This document shows positions 9,495-18,720 of a stretch of 64,000 nucleotides of DNA, piece after piece. Below the pieces are notes generated by a model. It was not told the origin of the DNA, did not search any database, and worked only from the letters and a program-made list of their open reading frames with translations. Made by a program: the position numbers and the translations under genes. The stretch is taken from assembly GCF_900111895.1 (NCBI RefSeq), contig NZ_FOKB01000001.1:372001-436000 (forward strand). The letters are read 5' to 3'. The stretch is from Pseudomonas simiae. GTDB lineage: Bacteria > Pseudomonadota > Gammaproteobacteria > Pseudomonadales > Pseudomonadaceae. Position 1 is the stretch's first letter. Every line of letters begins with the position of its first letter.

Positions 9495-11209
9495 GCGCCC
9501 TGGCCCCGGTCCTTGAACCGCTGACGATCCTGATCGCCGAAGACAGCGCCGCCGATTTGCTGTTGCTGTCGACCATCGTGCGACGCCAAGGTCACCAGGT
9601 GCTCACGGCCACCAATGGCGCTGAAGCGGTCGACGTGTTTACCCGTGAGCGCCCGCAACTGGTGTTGATGGATGCCCTGATGCCGGTGATGGACGGCTTT
9701 GAGGCGGCACGGCGGATCAAGCAGTTGGCGGGTGAAGAGTTGGTGCCGCTGATTTTCCTCACCTCCCTGCGCGAGAGCGAAGCGCTGGCCCAGTGCCTGG
9801 ATGCCGGCGGTGATGACTTCCTGCCCAAACCCTACAACCAGCTTATTCTCGCGGCGAAGATCAACGCCATGGACCGCCTGCGTCGGTTGCAGGCGACGGT
9901 CTTGCAGCAGCGCGACCTGATCGCCAAGCATCACGACTATCTCCTGCATGAGCAGCGAGTGGCCAAGGCGGTGTTCGATAAGGTCGCGCATTCGGGCTGT
10001 ATCAATGCCGCGCCGAATATTCGCTACCTGCAATCGCCCTATGCGCTGTTCAACGGTGACCTGTTGTTGGCGGCCTACACGCCGTCCGGTGATATGCACG
10101 TGCTGCTCGGCGACTTCACCGGCCATGGCCTGCCGGCAGCGGTGGGGGCCATGCCTCTGGCAGAAGTGTTCTATGGCATGACCGCCAAAGGCTATGGCCT
10201 CGCGCAGACCCTGCGGGAGATGAACGCCAAACTCAAACGCATCCTGCCGGTGGACATGTTCTGCTGCGCCACCCTGTTGTGTCTGAGCACGCAGCGACGG
10301 GTGGTGGAGGTATGGAACGGCGGCATGCCCGAAGGCTACAGGCATGAAATCGCCACCGGCCGGCGCACGCCGCTGGAATCGCGGCACTTGCCGTTGGGGG
10401 TACTGTCGGCGCAAGCCTTTGATGATCGTACTGAAGTCTGGCCCATGGCCCTGGGTGACCGGGTGTTCCTGCTGTCTGATGGGGTGTTGGATACCGCCGA
10501 TGCCAACGATCAACTGTTCGGCGCCGAACGCTTGCAACAGGTGTTTGCCGCCAATCGCGAGCCTGATCGTTTATTTGAAGACATCGAGCAGGCCCTGGCG
10601 GCGTTTCGCGGTGAAGTGCGCGATGACGTGAGCATGGTGGAAATCACCTTGCAGCCTGACCAGCAACTGCGCGCCACGGGGCCGTTGTATGCGGACAGCG
10701 GGCAGTCGTGTCCGCTGGATTGGTCGGTGAGTTTCGAGTTTCGCGCCGAGACCTTGAAGCGTTACAACCCGTTGCCGTATCTGCTGCAACTGTTGTTGGA
10801 GATTCATGGGTTGCGTGAGCAAAGTGGGGCGCTCTACAGCGTGATGGCGGAGCTGTATTCCAATGCCCTGGAGCACGGCGTCTTGGGTCTGGACTCTCGG
10901 CTCAAGCGTGACGCCCAAGGGTTTGCCGAGTATTACCGTCAGCGTAATGACCGCCTCGCGCAACTCAATAGCGGGTATATACGGGTGCATGTGCAGGTGG
11001 TGCCGATCGGGGCAGGTGGGAAGATGACCCTGCGCATTGAAGACAGCGGTTCGGGGTTTGATGTGGAGCAGGTGCTGGCGCGGCCGCTGGATATCGACCG
11101 TCTGTCTGGCCGTGGCTTGAGTCTGGTACGGCAGTTGAGCAGCGAGGTAGGCTGGTCGGATGGTGGGCGCAGTGTGTGCGTGGAGTTTTCCTGGGAGGCT
11201 CTGGCATAA
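9491..11209 (+). CDS. hsbR: HsbR-like response regulator with PP2C phosphatase and kinase-like domains
   Basis: This 572-residue protein has a receiver domain (residues about 12-130, acceptor D61 in LVLMDALMPVMDG), a SpoIIE/PP2C phosphatase domain (GDLLLAAYTPSGDMHVLLGDFTGHGLPAAVGAMP; LSDGVLDTAD; DDVSMVEI), and a C-terminal anti-sigma-type HATPase (SNALEHGVLGLDS; RIEDSGSGFDVE; GRGLSLVRQL). The start is a TTG inside the hsbA stop (overlap TTGA). In the family HptB passes phosphate to the receiver, which toggles dephosphorylation or phosphorylation of HsbA. Confidence 0.85.
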   Translation: MSALAPVLEPLTILIAEDSAADLLLLSTIVRRQGHQVLTATNGAEAVDVFTRERPQLVLMDALMPVMDGFEAARRIKQLAGEELVPLIFLTSLRESEALAQCLDAGGDDFLPKPYNQLILAAKINAMDRLRRLQATVLQQRDLIAKHHDYLLHEQRVAKAVFDKVAHSGCINAAPNIRYLQSPYALFNGDLLLAAYTPSGDMHVLLGDFTGHGLPAAVGAMPLAEVFYGMTAKGYGLAQTLREMNAKLKRILPVDMFCCATLLCLSTQRRVVEVWNGGMPEGYRHEIATGRRTPLESRHLPLGVLSAQAFDDRTEVWPMALGDRVFLLSDGVLDTADANDQLFGAERLQQVFAANREPDRLFEDIEQALAAFRGEVRDDVSMVEITLQPDQQLRATGPLYADSGQSCPLDWSVSFEFRAETLKRYNPLPYLLQLLLEIHGLREQSGALYSVMAELYSNALEHGVLGLDSRLKRDAQGFAEYYRQRNDRLAQLNSGYIRVHVQVVPIGAGGKMTLRIEDSGSGFDVEQVLARPLDIDRLSGRGLSLVRQLSSEVGWSDGGRSVCVEFSWEALA

Positions 11210-11239
11210 TCCGCCGATTCTTGATCAAGGAGCGAGCAA

Positions 11240-11584
11240 GTGGTTGATCTACATCTGGACCCGGCGGTGTTGTCGGGTTTGCAGGAAGTCATGGAAGGCG
11301 AGTATCCGAAGTTGCTTGATACCTTTCTCGATGATTCCCAGAAGCGCGTCGAGGCGCTGCGCAAGGCGCGGGATGATGCGAAGGCGTTGGGGCGGATTGC
11401 GCATAGTTTCAAAGGGAGTAGCGGTAACCTTGGGGCGGTGCGGTTGGCGCAGTTGTGTCAGCGGCTGGAGGTTGAGTCGGTTGAATCCACTACGGATTTG
11501 GGGGCGCTCGTGGATCAGATTGATCATGAGTTTGCGTTGGTTAAGCCGATGTATGAGTCGGAGCGGCAGCGGTTTGGGGTTTGA
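11240..11584 (+). CDS. hptB: HptB-like histidine phosphotransfer protein
   Basis: This 114-residue Hpt domain has its phospho-acceptor H55 in the motif RIAHSFKGSSGNLGA. The start is GTG at 11240, preceded by AAGGAGCGA at a good distance. In P. aeruginosa HptB takes phosphate from hybrid kinases (including RetS-linked ones) and passes it to HsbR. Its place just after hsbR makes that partnership likely here. Confidence 0.88.
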   Translation: MVDLHLDPAVLSGLQEVMEGEYPKLLDTFLDDSQKRVEALRKARDDAKALGRIAHSFKGSSGNLGAVRLAQLCQRLEVESVESTTDLGALVDQIDHEFALVKPMYESERQRFGV

Positions 11585-11590
11585 GTCGCT

Positions 11591-11643
11591 GTAAGCGCGA
11601 AACCCTAAGCGGCCTTTACCGAGAAAATGGATATTTACTCGGT
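11591..11643 (+). repeat. Diverged half copy of the 33.8-34.2 kb inverted-repeat element
   Basis: From GTAAG at 11591 to about 11643 the sequence aligns without gaps to the right terminal repeat at 34185-34238. Shared blocks include AACCCTAAGC, TTACC, GGATAT and TACTC, with roughly a fifth of positions changed. No matching left arm was seen nearby. It starts 7 bp after the hptB stop and ends just before the fliK promoter. Confidence 0.7.
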
Positions 11644-11655
11644 CGATATACCAAC

Positions 11656-11672
11656 CTGGCCCAACTCTTGCT
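11656..11672 (+). promoter_or_regulatory. Sigma-54 promoter of fliK
   Basis: CTGGCCCAACTCTTGCT has GG at 11658-11659 and GC at 11670-11671 with N10 spacing. The -24 box is TGGCCC rather than TGGCAC, so it may be weaker than the other sites. It lies 52 bp before the chosen fliK start. Confidence 0.7.
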
Positions 11673-11723
11673 CTACCTCCAGATACTGCATCCCCGACCC
11701 CTATGCAGTGGAGACCTTTACCT

Positions 11724-13061
11724 ATGCCAGTCGCCCCGAATTCGCTCCTTCAGGCTGCCCCCGCGGCCAAGCCTCAAGCGCCCACCGCCAACCCACCGGC
11801 AGTGGCAGCGGACCCACGGGACAAGGGCCCTGGCTTCGCTCAAGTGTTTGCCAGCCAGGGTTCCAAGCCCACGGCCAAGGCCGACGACAACGCGCCCAAA
11901 TCCACCGCAGGCAAGCCTTCCGACGCCAGCGCCAAGCCGGCAGCGGGCAACGACAAGCCTGCCGCCAGCACACCAGCCGTTGCCGATAGCGGCAAACCCT
12001 TGCCTGCCACCCCTCCGGCCAACACCGACGACAGTGCCAGCAAGGATGACGACGCGCCCGCCGACCCGTCCCTGGTGCAGCAGCCCCCGGTGGACCCGGT
12101 CGTCGACCCTGCATTGATTGCCACCGTCACCCCGGTGGCCGTGCCGGTGCCGGTTGAAACCCCAGCGCCTGTCACCAACAAGGATGAAAAAGCCCTGCCG
12201 GTGGTGGCGGCGCCGGTCGCTGCGACTGAGGAGGCCAAGCCGGCCTTCGATCCAGAGGCCGATCCCTTGGACGCCATGCCCGCCGTGCGCCTGGCGATGG
12301 AGCAGGGCGGTCACGTGTCGGCCAGCAGTCAGGCCCAGGCAAAAACCGCTTCGGCACCGACTCAGGATCAACCCACCGCCGCACAGAACTTTGCCGCAGG
12401 CCTGGCCACTATGGTCGACCAGCAAGCCACCAAGGACAGCACTGACCAGGGCGGTGACAAGGCTTTCAGCGGGCTGATCGACGACGGTCTCAAGGACCTG
12501 AAGAACGCCAGCAGCGACACCCGTGTCGATGACTTCGCCAACCGTCTGGCCGCGTTGACGCAAGCCGCCACGCCGAAGACCGCCAACGCTTTGCCGCCGG
12601 TGACCAATGCGCCATTGGCCATGCACCAGAGCGGCTGGACCGACGAAATCGTCAACCGCGTGATGTACCTGTCCAGCGCCAACCTCAAGTCGGCGGAGAT
12701 CCAGTTGCAGCCGGCTGAACTCGGTCGCCTGGACATCAAGGTCAACATGACCGCCGACCAGCAGGCCCAGGTCAACTTCATGAGCGCCCATCCGGTGGTA
12801 CGTGAGGCGTTGGAAAGCCAGTCCGGCCGTTTGCGGGAGATGTTCGCCCAGCAGGGCATGGGCCAAGTGGATGTGAACGTGTCCGACCAGTCCCGTGGCC
12901 AGGAGCAACAGCAGCAACAGGCCCAGACCCGTGGCGTGAGCGGCAGCGGCGGGCGCGGTGGTGATAACAGCGACAGTGGTAGCCACATTGATGTGGCTGA
13001 AGCCGTGGCGCCGGTCACCTCAACCGTAATCGGCTCCAGCGCCGTCGATTACTACGCCTGA
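11724..13061 (+). CDS. fliK: FliK, hook-length control protein
   Basis: This 445-residue protein measures hook length and switches export specificity through FlhB. The long N-terminal part (to about residue 300) is Ala/Pro/Lys-rich and low in complexity, as in all FliK. The C-terminal domain has the conserved core LKSAEIQLQPAELGRLDIKVNM, and the tail is Gln- and Gly-rich. The ATG at 11724 (MPVAPNSLLQ) is preferred to one at 11703 because a GGAG lies about 10 bases before it and MPVAPN is typical in Pseudomonas. Confidence 0.92.
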   Translation: MPVAPNSLLQAAPAAKPQAPTANPPAVAADPRDKGPGFAQVFASQGSKPTAKADDNAPKSTAGKPSDASAKPAAGNDKPAASTPAVADSGKPLPATPPANTDDSASKDDDAPADPSLVQQPPVDPVVDPALIATVTPVAVPVPVETPAPVTNKDEKALPVVAAPVAATEEAKPAFDPEADPLDAMPAVRLAMEQGGHVSASSQAQAKTASAPTQDQPTAAQNFAAGLATMVDQQATKDSTDQGGDKAFSGLIDDGLKDLKNASSDTRVDDFANRLAALTQAATPKTANALPPVTNAPLAMHQSGWTDEIVNRVMYLSSANLKSAEIQLQPAELGRLDIKVNMTADQQAQVNFMSAHPVVREALESQSGRLREMFAQQGMGQVDVNVSDQSRGQEQQQQQAQTRGVSGSGGRGGDNSDSGSHIDVAEAVAPVTSTVIGSSAVDYYA

Positions 13062-13083
13062 CTCGAGCCCTGCACAGGCCCAA

Positions 13084-13175
13084 ATGTGGGAGCGGGCTTG
13101 CTCGCGAAAGCGGTGTATCAGTCGCTGAATCAGTCGACTGACCTATTGCTTTCGCGATCAAGCCCGCTCCCACAT
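13084..13175 (+). repeat. REP doublet (REPIN) between fliK and fliL
   Basis: Two inverted copies of the REP core GTGGGAGCGGGCTTGCTCGC flank about 40 bp of unique sequence. The right arm has one change (GCGATCAAGC). Such pairs are the usual RAYT-mobilised form in P. fluorescens genomes. It lies 23 bp after the fliK stop and may act as a transcript end. Confidence 0.9.
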
Positions 13176-13229
13176 GGGACCTGTTCCATGGCCAATATCG
13201 TAGCCCTCTTCCAAATCCACCAGACAACT

Positions 13230-13246
13230 CTGGCATAACACTTGCT
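13230..13246 (+). promoter_or_regulatory. Sigma-54 promoter of fliL operon
   Basis: CTGGCATAACACTTGCTC has GG at 13232-13233 and GC at 13244-13245, N10 apart, close to TGGCAC-N5-TTGC. It lies 51 bp before the fliL ATG and downstream of the REP doublet, so fliLMNOPQR-flhB probably has its own start. Confidence 0.85.
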
Positions 13247-13296
13247 CTTGCCTTTCCGTAGATCTATGAATTCCCGAATAGTGACGGATTATTGGC

Positions 13297-13797
13297 ATGG
13301 CGAAGAGCGACGACGCAGCAAAAGCACCCGCAGGCAAAGGTAAGCTCAAGCTTATCCTGTTGATAGTCGTGGGCCTGCTCCTGGCCATCGGCGCCTCGGT
13401 CGGCGGCACTTGGTACATTATGCACAGCAATGCCAGCAAGCCGGCACCCGCTGCCGAAACCGCCAGTAACGTCAAGCAACCGGCAATCTTCGAGCCGATG
13501 CTTCCGGCCTTTGTCGCCAACTTCAATCAGAACGGCCGTCAGCGCTACCTGCAGGTGAGCATCACGTTGCTCGCCCGCAACCAGTCGGACCTGGACGCCC
13601 TCAAGGTGCACATGCCAGTGATCCGCAACAACCTGGTGATGCTGTTCTCCAGTCAGGCCTTCGACACACTTGCCACCCCGGTGGGCCAGGAAATGCTGCG
13701 CCAGAAGGTCACGGCCAGCGTGCAGGAAGTGGCCCAGAAGGAACTCGGCAAAGTCGTGGTCGAGCAGGCGCTCTTCACTAACTTCGTATTGCAGTAG
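13297..13797 (+). CDS. fliL: FliL, stator-associated membrane protein
   Basis: This 166-residue protein has a short Lys-rich cytoplasmic start, one transmembrane segment (about residues 17-42: LKLILLIVVGLLLAIGASVGGTWYIM) and a periplasmic FliL domain (FEPMLPAFVANFNQNGRQRYLQVSITLLAR). It surrounds and stabilises stators at the motor. fliM follows after 9 bp. Confidence 0.95.
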   Translation: MAKSDDAAKAPAGKGKLKLILLIVVGLLLAIGASVGGTWYIMHSNASKPAPAAETASNVKQPAIFEPMLPAFVANFNQNGRQRYLQVSITLLARNQSDLDALKVHMPVIRNNLVMLFSSQAFDTLATPVGQEMLRQKVTASVQEVAQKELGKVVVEQALFTNFVLQ

Positions 13798-13806
13798 GAT
13801 CACGAC

Positions 13807-14775
13807 ATGGCCGTGCAAGACCTGCTGTCCCAGGATGAAATCGACGCGCTGCTGCATGGCGTCGACGATGGTCTGGTACAGACCGAAATGGCTGCCGAGC
13901 CCGGCAGCGTCAAAAGTTATGACCTCACCAGCCAGGATCGTATCGTCCGTGGGCGCATGCCGACCCTGGAGATGATCAACGAACGTTTCGCCCGTTACAC
14001 CCGCATCAGCATGTTCAACATGCTGCGCCGTTCGGCGGACGTGGCGGTGGGCGGCGTGCAGGTGATGAAGTTCGGCGAGTACGTGCACTCGCTGTACGTG
14101 CCCACCAGCCTCAACCTGGTCAAGATCAAGCCGCTGCGCGGCACCGCGCTGTTCATCCTCGATGCCAAACTGGTGTTCAAGCTGGTGGACAACTTCTTCG
14201 GTGGCGACGGCCGTCACGCCAAGATCGAAGGGCGTGAGTTCACGCCTACCGAACTGCGTGTGGTGCGCATGGTGCTGGAACAGGCTTTCATCGACTTGAA
14301 AGAAGCCTGGCAGGCGATCATGGAAGTCAATTTCGAGTACATCAACTCGGAAGTGAACCCGGCCATGGCCAACATCGTCGGACCCAGCGAAGCCATCGTG
14401 GTGTCGACCTTCCACATCGAACTCGATGGCGGTGGCGGCGACCTGCACGTGACCATGCCTTACTCGATGATCGAGCCGGTGCGCGAGATGCTCGACGCCG
14501 GTTTCCAGTCCGACCTGGACGACCAGGACGAACGCTGGGTCAAGGCTCTGCGCGAAGACCTGCTGGACGTCGACGTTCCACTGAGCGCCACCGTGGCCCG
14601 TCGCCAATTGCGCCTGCGCGATATTTTGCACATGCAGCCGGGGGACATCATCCCCGTCGAATTGCCGGAAGAAATGATCATGCGCGCCAACGGCGTGCCG
14701 TCGTTCAAGGTCAAGCTCGGTTCCCACAAGGGCAACCTGGCACTGCAAGTGGTCGAGCCGATCAACCGTCGCTGA
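13807..14775 (+). CDS. fliM: FliM, motor switch protein
   Basis: This 322-residue C-ring protein binds CheY-P. The N-terminal CheY-docking peptide is DLLSQDEIDALLHG, followed by the middle domain (RYTRISMFNMLRRSADV; GGDGR) and a C-terminal SpoA domain (VELPEEMIMRANGVPSFKVKLGSHKGNLALQV). Length is normal. Confidence 0.97.
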   Translation: MAVQDLLSQDEIDALLHGVDDGLVQTEMAAEPGSVKSYDLTSQDRIVRGRMPTLEMINERFARYTRISMFNMLRRSADVAVGGVQVMKFGEYVHSLYVPTSLNLVKIKPLRGTALFILDAKLVFKLVDNFFGGDGRHAKIEGREFTPTELRVVRMVLEQAFIDLKEAWQAIMEVNFEYINSEVNPAMANIVGPSEAIVVSTFHIELDGGGGDLHVTMPYSMIEPVREMLDAGFQSDLDDQDERWVKALREDLLDVDVPLSATVARRQLRLRDILHMQPGDIIPVELPEEMIMRANGVPSFKVKLGSHKGNLALQVVEPINRR

Positions 14776-14821
14776 TTCGCCCTAATTAATTTATGAATGT
14801 TTGCTCCGCCGAGGACATGTA

Positions 14822-15289
14822 ATGGCTACCGAACACGAAAACACTTCCGCCGAAGACCAGGCCCTGGCTGACGAATGGGCGGCAGCCTTGGAAGAAACCG
14901 GCGATGTCGGCCAGGACGACATTGACGCGCTGCTGGCCGCTGACGCCGCCACCGCGCCGGCCGGCAACCGCCTGCCGATGGAAGAATTCGGCAGCGTGCC
15001 GAAAAACAACGAACCGGTGACCCTCGACGGCCCGAACCTGGATGTGATCCTCGATATCCCGGTGTCGATCTCCATGGAAGTCGGCAGCACCGAAATCAAC
15101 ATTCGCAACCTGCTGCAACTCAACCAGGGCTCGGTGATCGAGTTGGACCGCCTGGCCGGCGAACCGCTGGACGTGCTGGTCAACGGCACCCTGATTGCCC
15201 ACGGAGAAGTGGTGGTGGTCAACGAGAAGTTCGGCATCCGCCTGACCGACGTGATCAGCCCGAGTGAACGCATCAAGAAGTTGCGCTGA
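14822..15289 (+). CDS. fliN: FliN, motor switch protein
   Basis: This 155-residue C-ring protein has an acidic N-terminus with a DDIDALL motif like that of FliM and a C-terminal SpoA domain (VILDIPVSISMEVGSTEINIRNLLQLNQGSVIELDRLAGEPLDVLVNG). The ATG at 14822 is preceded by GAGGA. A TTG frame start 21 bp upstream has no ribosome site. Confidence 0.96.
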   Translation: MATEHENTSAEDQALADEWAAALEETGDVGQDDIDALLAADAATAPAGNRLPMEEFGSVPKNNEPVTLDGPNLDVILDIPVSISMEVGSTEINIRNLLQLNQGSVIELDRLAGEPLDVLVNGTLIAHGEVVVVNEKFGIRLTDVISPSERIKKLR

Positions 15290-15290
15290 T

Positions 15291-15734
15291 ATGAAGTATT
15301 CGATGGCGGGACTGTTTCTGGCGCTGCCATTGAGCGCCCTGGCGGCTGAACCGGCCGCGCACGCGACCGCCGCGGCTGCGCCGGTGGTAAGCAGCGGTAT
15401 CGGCGGGCAATTGACCCAGTTGGTGCTGGGCCTGTTGCTGGTGGTGGGTTTGATCTTCGCACTGGCGTGGTTGCTGCGCCGCGTGCAGCGCGTGGGGCCG
15501 GGCAACGGCCAGGTGATCGAGATGATCGGTTCCCGCGCCCTCGGCCCGCGTGATCGGCTGGTGCTGGTGCAAGTGGGCGAGGAGCAGATCCTGCTGGGCA
15601 TCACGCCCGGTCGCATTACTCCGTTGCATGTGCTCAAGACCCCGGTGAGCGTGGATCAGAACCCGCCCGCCACGCCAGAATTCGCCCAGCGCCTGATGGA
15701 ATTGCTGGGCAAGGATCAGAAGGATAAGAAGTAA
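15291..15734 (+). CDS. fliO: FliO, export-gate assembly membrane protein
   Basis: This 147-residue protein has a signal-like start ([21 protein letters not shown]), one transmembrane helix ([23 protein letters not shown]) and a basic cytoplasmic domain ([36 protein letters not shown]). The ATG begins 1 bp after the fliN stop. FliO helps FliP form its pentamer. Its last base is shared with the fliP ATG. Confidence 0.93.
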   Translation: MKYSMAGLFLALPLSALAAEPAAHATAAAAPVVSSGIGGQLTQLVLGLLLVVGLIFALAWLLRRVQRVGPGNGQVIEMIGSRALGPRDRLVLVQVGEEQILLGITPGRITPLHVLKTPVSVDQNPPATPEFAQRLMELLGKDQKDKK

Positions 15735-16477
15735 TGCGCGTTTTATTGACGCTCATGCTGTTGCTGGCGGCGCCATTGGCGTTTGGCGCCGACCCGTTGT
15801 CGATCCCGGCGATTACGCTGGGGACCAACGCGACCGGCGCGCAGGAATACTCGGTCAGCCTGCAGATCCTGCTGATCATGACGGCGCTGAGCTTTATCCC
15901 GGCGTTCGTCATGCTGATGACCAGCTTCACGCGGATCATCATCGTGTTCTCGATCCTGCGCCAGGCCCTGGGCCTGCAGCAGACGCCGTCGAACCAGATC
16001 CTCACCGGCATGGCCCTGTTCCTGACGCTGTTCATCATGGCGCCGGTGTTCGACAAGGTGAACCAGCAAGCCCTGCAACCTTACCTGGCGGAAAAAATGA
16101 CCGCCCAGGACGCAATCGACAAGGCCCAGGGCCCGATCAAGGACTTTATGCTGTCGCAGACCCGCTCCAGCGACCTTGAACTGTTCATGCGCCTGTCCAA
16201 GCGGACCGACATCGCTACGCCGGATCAGGCGCCGCTGACGATCCTGGTGCCGGCGTTCGTCACGTCGGAATTGAAGACCGCATTCCAGATCGGTTTCATG
16301 ATCTTCATCCCGTTCCTGATCATCGACCTGGTGGTGGCGAGCGTGCTGATGGCCATGGGTATGATGATGCTGTCGCCGCTGATCATTTCGTTGCCGTTCA
16401 AGATCATGCTGTTTGTGCTGGTGGACGGCTGGGCGCTGATTATCGGCACCCTGGCCGGCAGTTTCGGCGGGGTATAG
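15734..16477 (+). CDS. fliP: FliP, export gate core
   Basis: This 247-residue membrane protein has a cleavable-type signal ([20 protein letters not shown]) and four hydrophobic segments, with family motifs [23 protein letters not shown] and the C-terminal [21 protein letters not shown]. It forms the export pore with FliQ and FliR. Confidence 0.97.
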   Translation: MRVLLTLMLLLAAPLAFGADPLSIPAITLGTNATGAQEYSVSLQILLIMTALSFIPAFVMLMTSFTRIIIVFSILRQALGLQQTPSNQILTGMALFLTLFIMAPVFDKVNQQALQPYLAEKMTAQDAIDKAQGPIKDFMLSQTRSSDLELFMRLSKRTDIATPDQAPLTILVPAFVTSELKTAFQIGFMIFIPFLIIDLVVASVLMAMGMMMLSPLIISLPFKIMLFVLVDGWALIIGTLAGSFGGV

Positions 16478-16481
16478 CGCG

Positions 16482-16751
16482 ATGACGCCAGAAGTAGCCG
16501 TCGACCTGTTCCGTGAAGCGCTGTGGCTGACCACCGTGATGGTCGCCGTGCTGGTAGTGCCAAGCCTGTTGGTGGGCCTGCTGGTGGCGATGTTCCAGGC
16601 CGCGACCCAGATCAACGAACAGACCTTGAGCTTTTTGCCGCGTCTGCTGGTGATGCTGGTTACCCTGATCGTGGCCGGCCCTTGGCTGGTGCAGACATTC
16701 ATGGAATACATCCTGCAGTTGTACGGCAGTATTCCGCAGTTGATCGGCTGA
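16482..16751 (+). CDS. fliQ: FliQ, export gate subunit
   Basis: This 89-residue protein is made of two transmembrane hairpin helices, with the conserved MTPEVAVDLFREALW start and FQAATQINEQTLSFLPRL turn. It starts 4 bp after fliP and is followed by fliR after 4 bp. Confidence 0.96.
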   Translation: MTPEVAVDLFREALWLTTVMVAVLVVPSLLVGLLVAMFQAATQINEQTLSFLPRLLVMLVTLIVAGPWLVQTFMEYILQLYGSIPQLIG

Positions 16752-16755
16752 CCTG

Positions 16756-17541
16756 ATGCAGTCGTTGCTGGCGTTGACCGACACCCAGATCAGCACCTGG
16801 GTGGCGTCTTTCATCCTGCCAATGTTCCGGGTGACGGCGATGTTGATGGCCATGCCGGTGTTTGGTACCACCCTCGTACCACGCCGCGTGCGCCTGTACT
16901 TTGCGGTGGCGATTACCGTGGTGATCGTGCCGGGCTTACCGCCGATGCCGCCGGTCAATGCCATCGATCTCAGTGCGTTGCTGTTGATTGCCGAGCAGAT
17001 CCTGATCGGCGCGCTGATGGGCTTTTCCCTGACGCTGTTTTTCCAGGCCTTTGTGGTGGCCGGCCAAATCATCTCGATCCAGATGGGCATGGGCTTCGCC
17101 TCCATGGTCGACCCTACTAACGGTGTGTCGGCGGCGGTAATCGGTCAGTTCCTGACCATGCTGGTGACCTTGCTGTTCCTGGCGATGAATGGCCATCTGG
17201 TGGCGTTCGAGGTGATGACCGAAAGCTTCACCACCTTGCCGGTAGGGTCGGGGTTGGTGGTCAATCACTTCTGGGAGGTCGTCGGACGCCTGGGTTGGGT
17301 ATTCGGCGCGTCGCTGTTGCTGGTGTTGCCGGCGATAACCGCGTTGCTGGTGGTCAACATCGCGTTCGGTGTGATGACCCGCGCGGCGCCGCAATTGAAC
17401 ATCTTCTCGATTGGCTTCCCGTTGACCCTGGTATTGGGCATGGGGATTTTCTGGGTCGGCCTGGCCGACATTCTCAATCAGTATCAACCGCTGGCGACCG
17501 ACGCCTTGCAGTTCTTACGTGATCTGGCACGGGCGCGCTGA
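16756..17541 (+). CDS. fliR: FliR, export gate subunit
   Basis: This 261-residue polytopic protein completes the FliPQR pore. Typical features are FILPMFRVTAMLMAMPVFGTTLVPRRVRLYFA near the start, GFASMVDPTNGVS in the middle and APQLNIFSIGFPLTLVLG near the end. flhB follows after 3 bp. Confidence 0.97.
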   Translation: MQSLLALTDTQISTWVASFILPMFRVTAMLMAMPVFGTTLVPRRVRLYFAVAITVVIVPGLPPMPPVNAIDLSALLLIAEQILIGALMGFSLTLFFQAFVVAGQIISIQMGMGFASMVDPTNGVSAAVIGQFLTMLVTLLFLAMNGHLVAFEVMTESFTTLPVGSGLVVNHFWEVVGRLGWVFGASLLLVLPAITALLVVNIAFGVMTRAAPQLNIFSIGFPLTLVLGMGIFWVGLADILNQYQPLATDALQFLRDLARAR

Positions 17542-17544
17542 GCC

Positions 17545-18681
17545 ATGGCCGAGAGCGAGAGTGGTCAGGACAAAACAGAAGACCCCACGGAGAAACGCAA
17601 AAAAGACTCCAGGGAAAAGGGCGAGATTGCGCGCTCCAAAGAGCTGAATACCGTTGCCACCATGATGGCGGGTGCCGGCGCCTTGCTGATCTACGGTGGC
17701 GGCCTGGCGCTGGACCTGATGGAGTTGATGAAGCACAACTTCACTTTGCCCCGCGACGTGTTGCTCAATCCCGATGCCATGGGCCAATACCTGCTGCACT
17801 CGGGCAAGATCGCGATCCTGGCGGTACAACCGATTCTGATCACCTTGCTGCTGGCTGCACTGATCGGCCCGGTCGCCCTGGGTGGCTGGCTGTTCGCCGC
17901 CGGCAGCATGGCGCCCAAGTTCAGTCGGATGAACCCTGCTGCGGGGCTCAAGCGCATGTTTTCCACCAAGGCCCTGGTGGAGTTGCTCAAGGCCCTGGCC
18001 AAATTCATTCTGATCCTGTTTGTGGCGCTGATGGTGTTGTCGTCCGACATCGACGACCTGCTGCGCATCGCCCATGAACCGCTGGAGTCGGCAATCATCC
18101 ACAGCGTGCAAGTGGTGGGCTGGAGCGCGTTGTGGATGGCCGCCGGGCTGATCATCATTGCTGCCGTGGATGCGCCGATCCAGCTGTGGGAAAGCCACAA
18201 GAAATTGCTGATGACCAAGCAGGAAGTGCGCGACGAGCACAAGGACCAGGAAGGTCGCCCAGAGGTCAAACAGCGTATTCGCCAGCTGCAGCGCGAAATG
18301 TCCCAGCGCAAGATGATGGCCGCGGTGCCCGACGCCGACGTGGTCATCACCAACCCGACCCACTATGCGGTAGCCCTCAAGTACGACCCGGAGAAGGGTG
18401 GCGCGCCGATGCTGCTGGCCAAGGGCAGCGACTTTACCGCGCTGAAAATCCGCGAAATCGCCGTGGCCAATGACATCCTGCTGCTGGAATCGCCGGAACT
18501 GGCGCGGTCGATCTTCTATTCCACTGACCTGGACCAGGAAATCCCGGCCGGGCTCTACCTGGCCGTGGCCCAGGTGCTGGCGTATGTCTATCAGATCCGT
18601 CAGTACCGCGCGGGCAAGGGCAAGCGGCCTGACCCGCTCAAGGACCTGCCAATCCCGCCGGACCTGCGCCGCGATTCCTGA
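17545..18681 (+). CDS. flhB: FlhB, export specificity switch
   Basis: This 378-residue protein has a charged N-terminus (DKTEDPTEKRKKDSREKGEIARSKE), four transmembrane helices and a cytoplasmic domain with the self-cleavage motif NPTH at 270-273 (VVITNPTHYAVAL). Cleavage there, prompted by FliK, changes export from hook to filament substrates. It is the last gene of the fliL operon. Confidence 0.97.
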   Translation: MAESESGQDKTEDPTEKRKKDSREKGEIARSKELNTVATMMAGAGALLIYGGGLALDLMELMKHNFTLPRDVLLNPDAMGQYLLHSGKIAILAVQPILITLLLAALIGPVALGGWLFAAGSMAPKFSRMNPAAGLKRMFSTKALVELLKALAKFILILFVALMVLSSDIDDLLRIAHEPLESAIIHSVQVVGWSALWMAAGLIIIAAVDAPIQLWESHKKLLMTKQEVRDEHKDQEGRPEVKQRIRQLQREMSQRKMMAAVPDADVVITNPTHYAVALKYDPEKGGAPMLLAKGSDFTALKIREIAVANDILLLESPELARSIFYSTDLDQEIPAGLYLAVAQVLAYVYQIRQYRAGKGKRPDPLKDLPIPPDLRRDS

Positions 18682-18720
18682 TCGGCTCCGCCTTACCATT
18701 CCTCCTGATCGCCCGTCTAC

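Noticed and set aside
11206-11220. GCCGATTC before hptB as a FliA -10
   Set aside because: No TAAA/TCAA -35 lies 15 bp upstream, and the gene overlaps the end of hsbR, so an own promoter is not needed.
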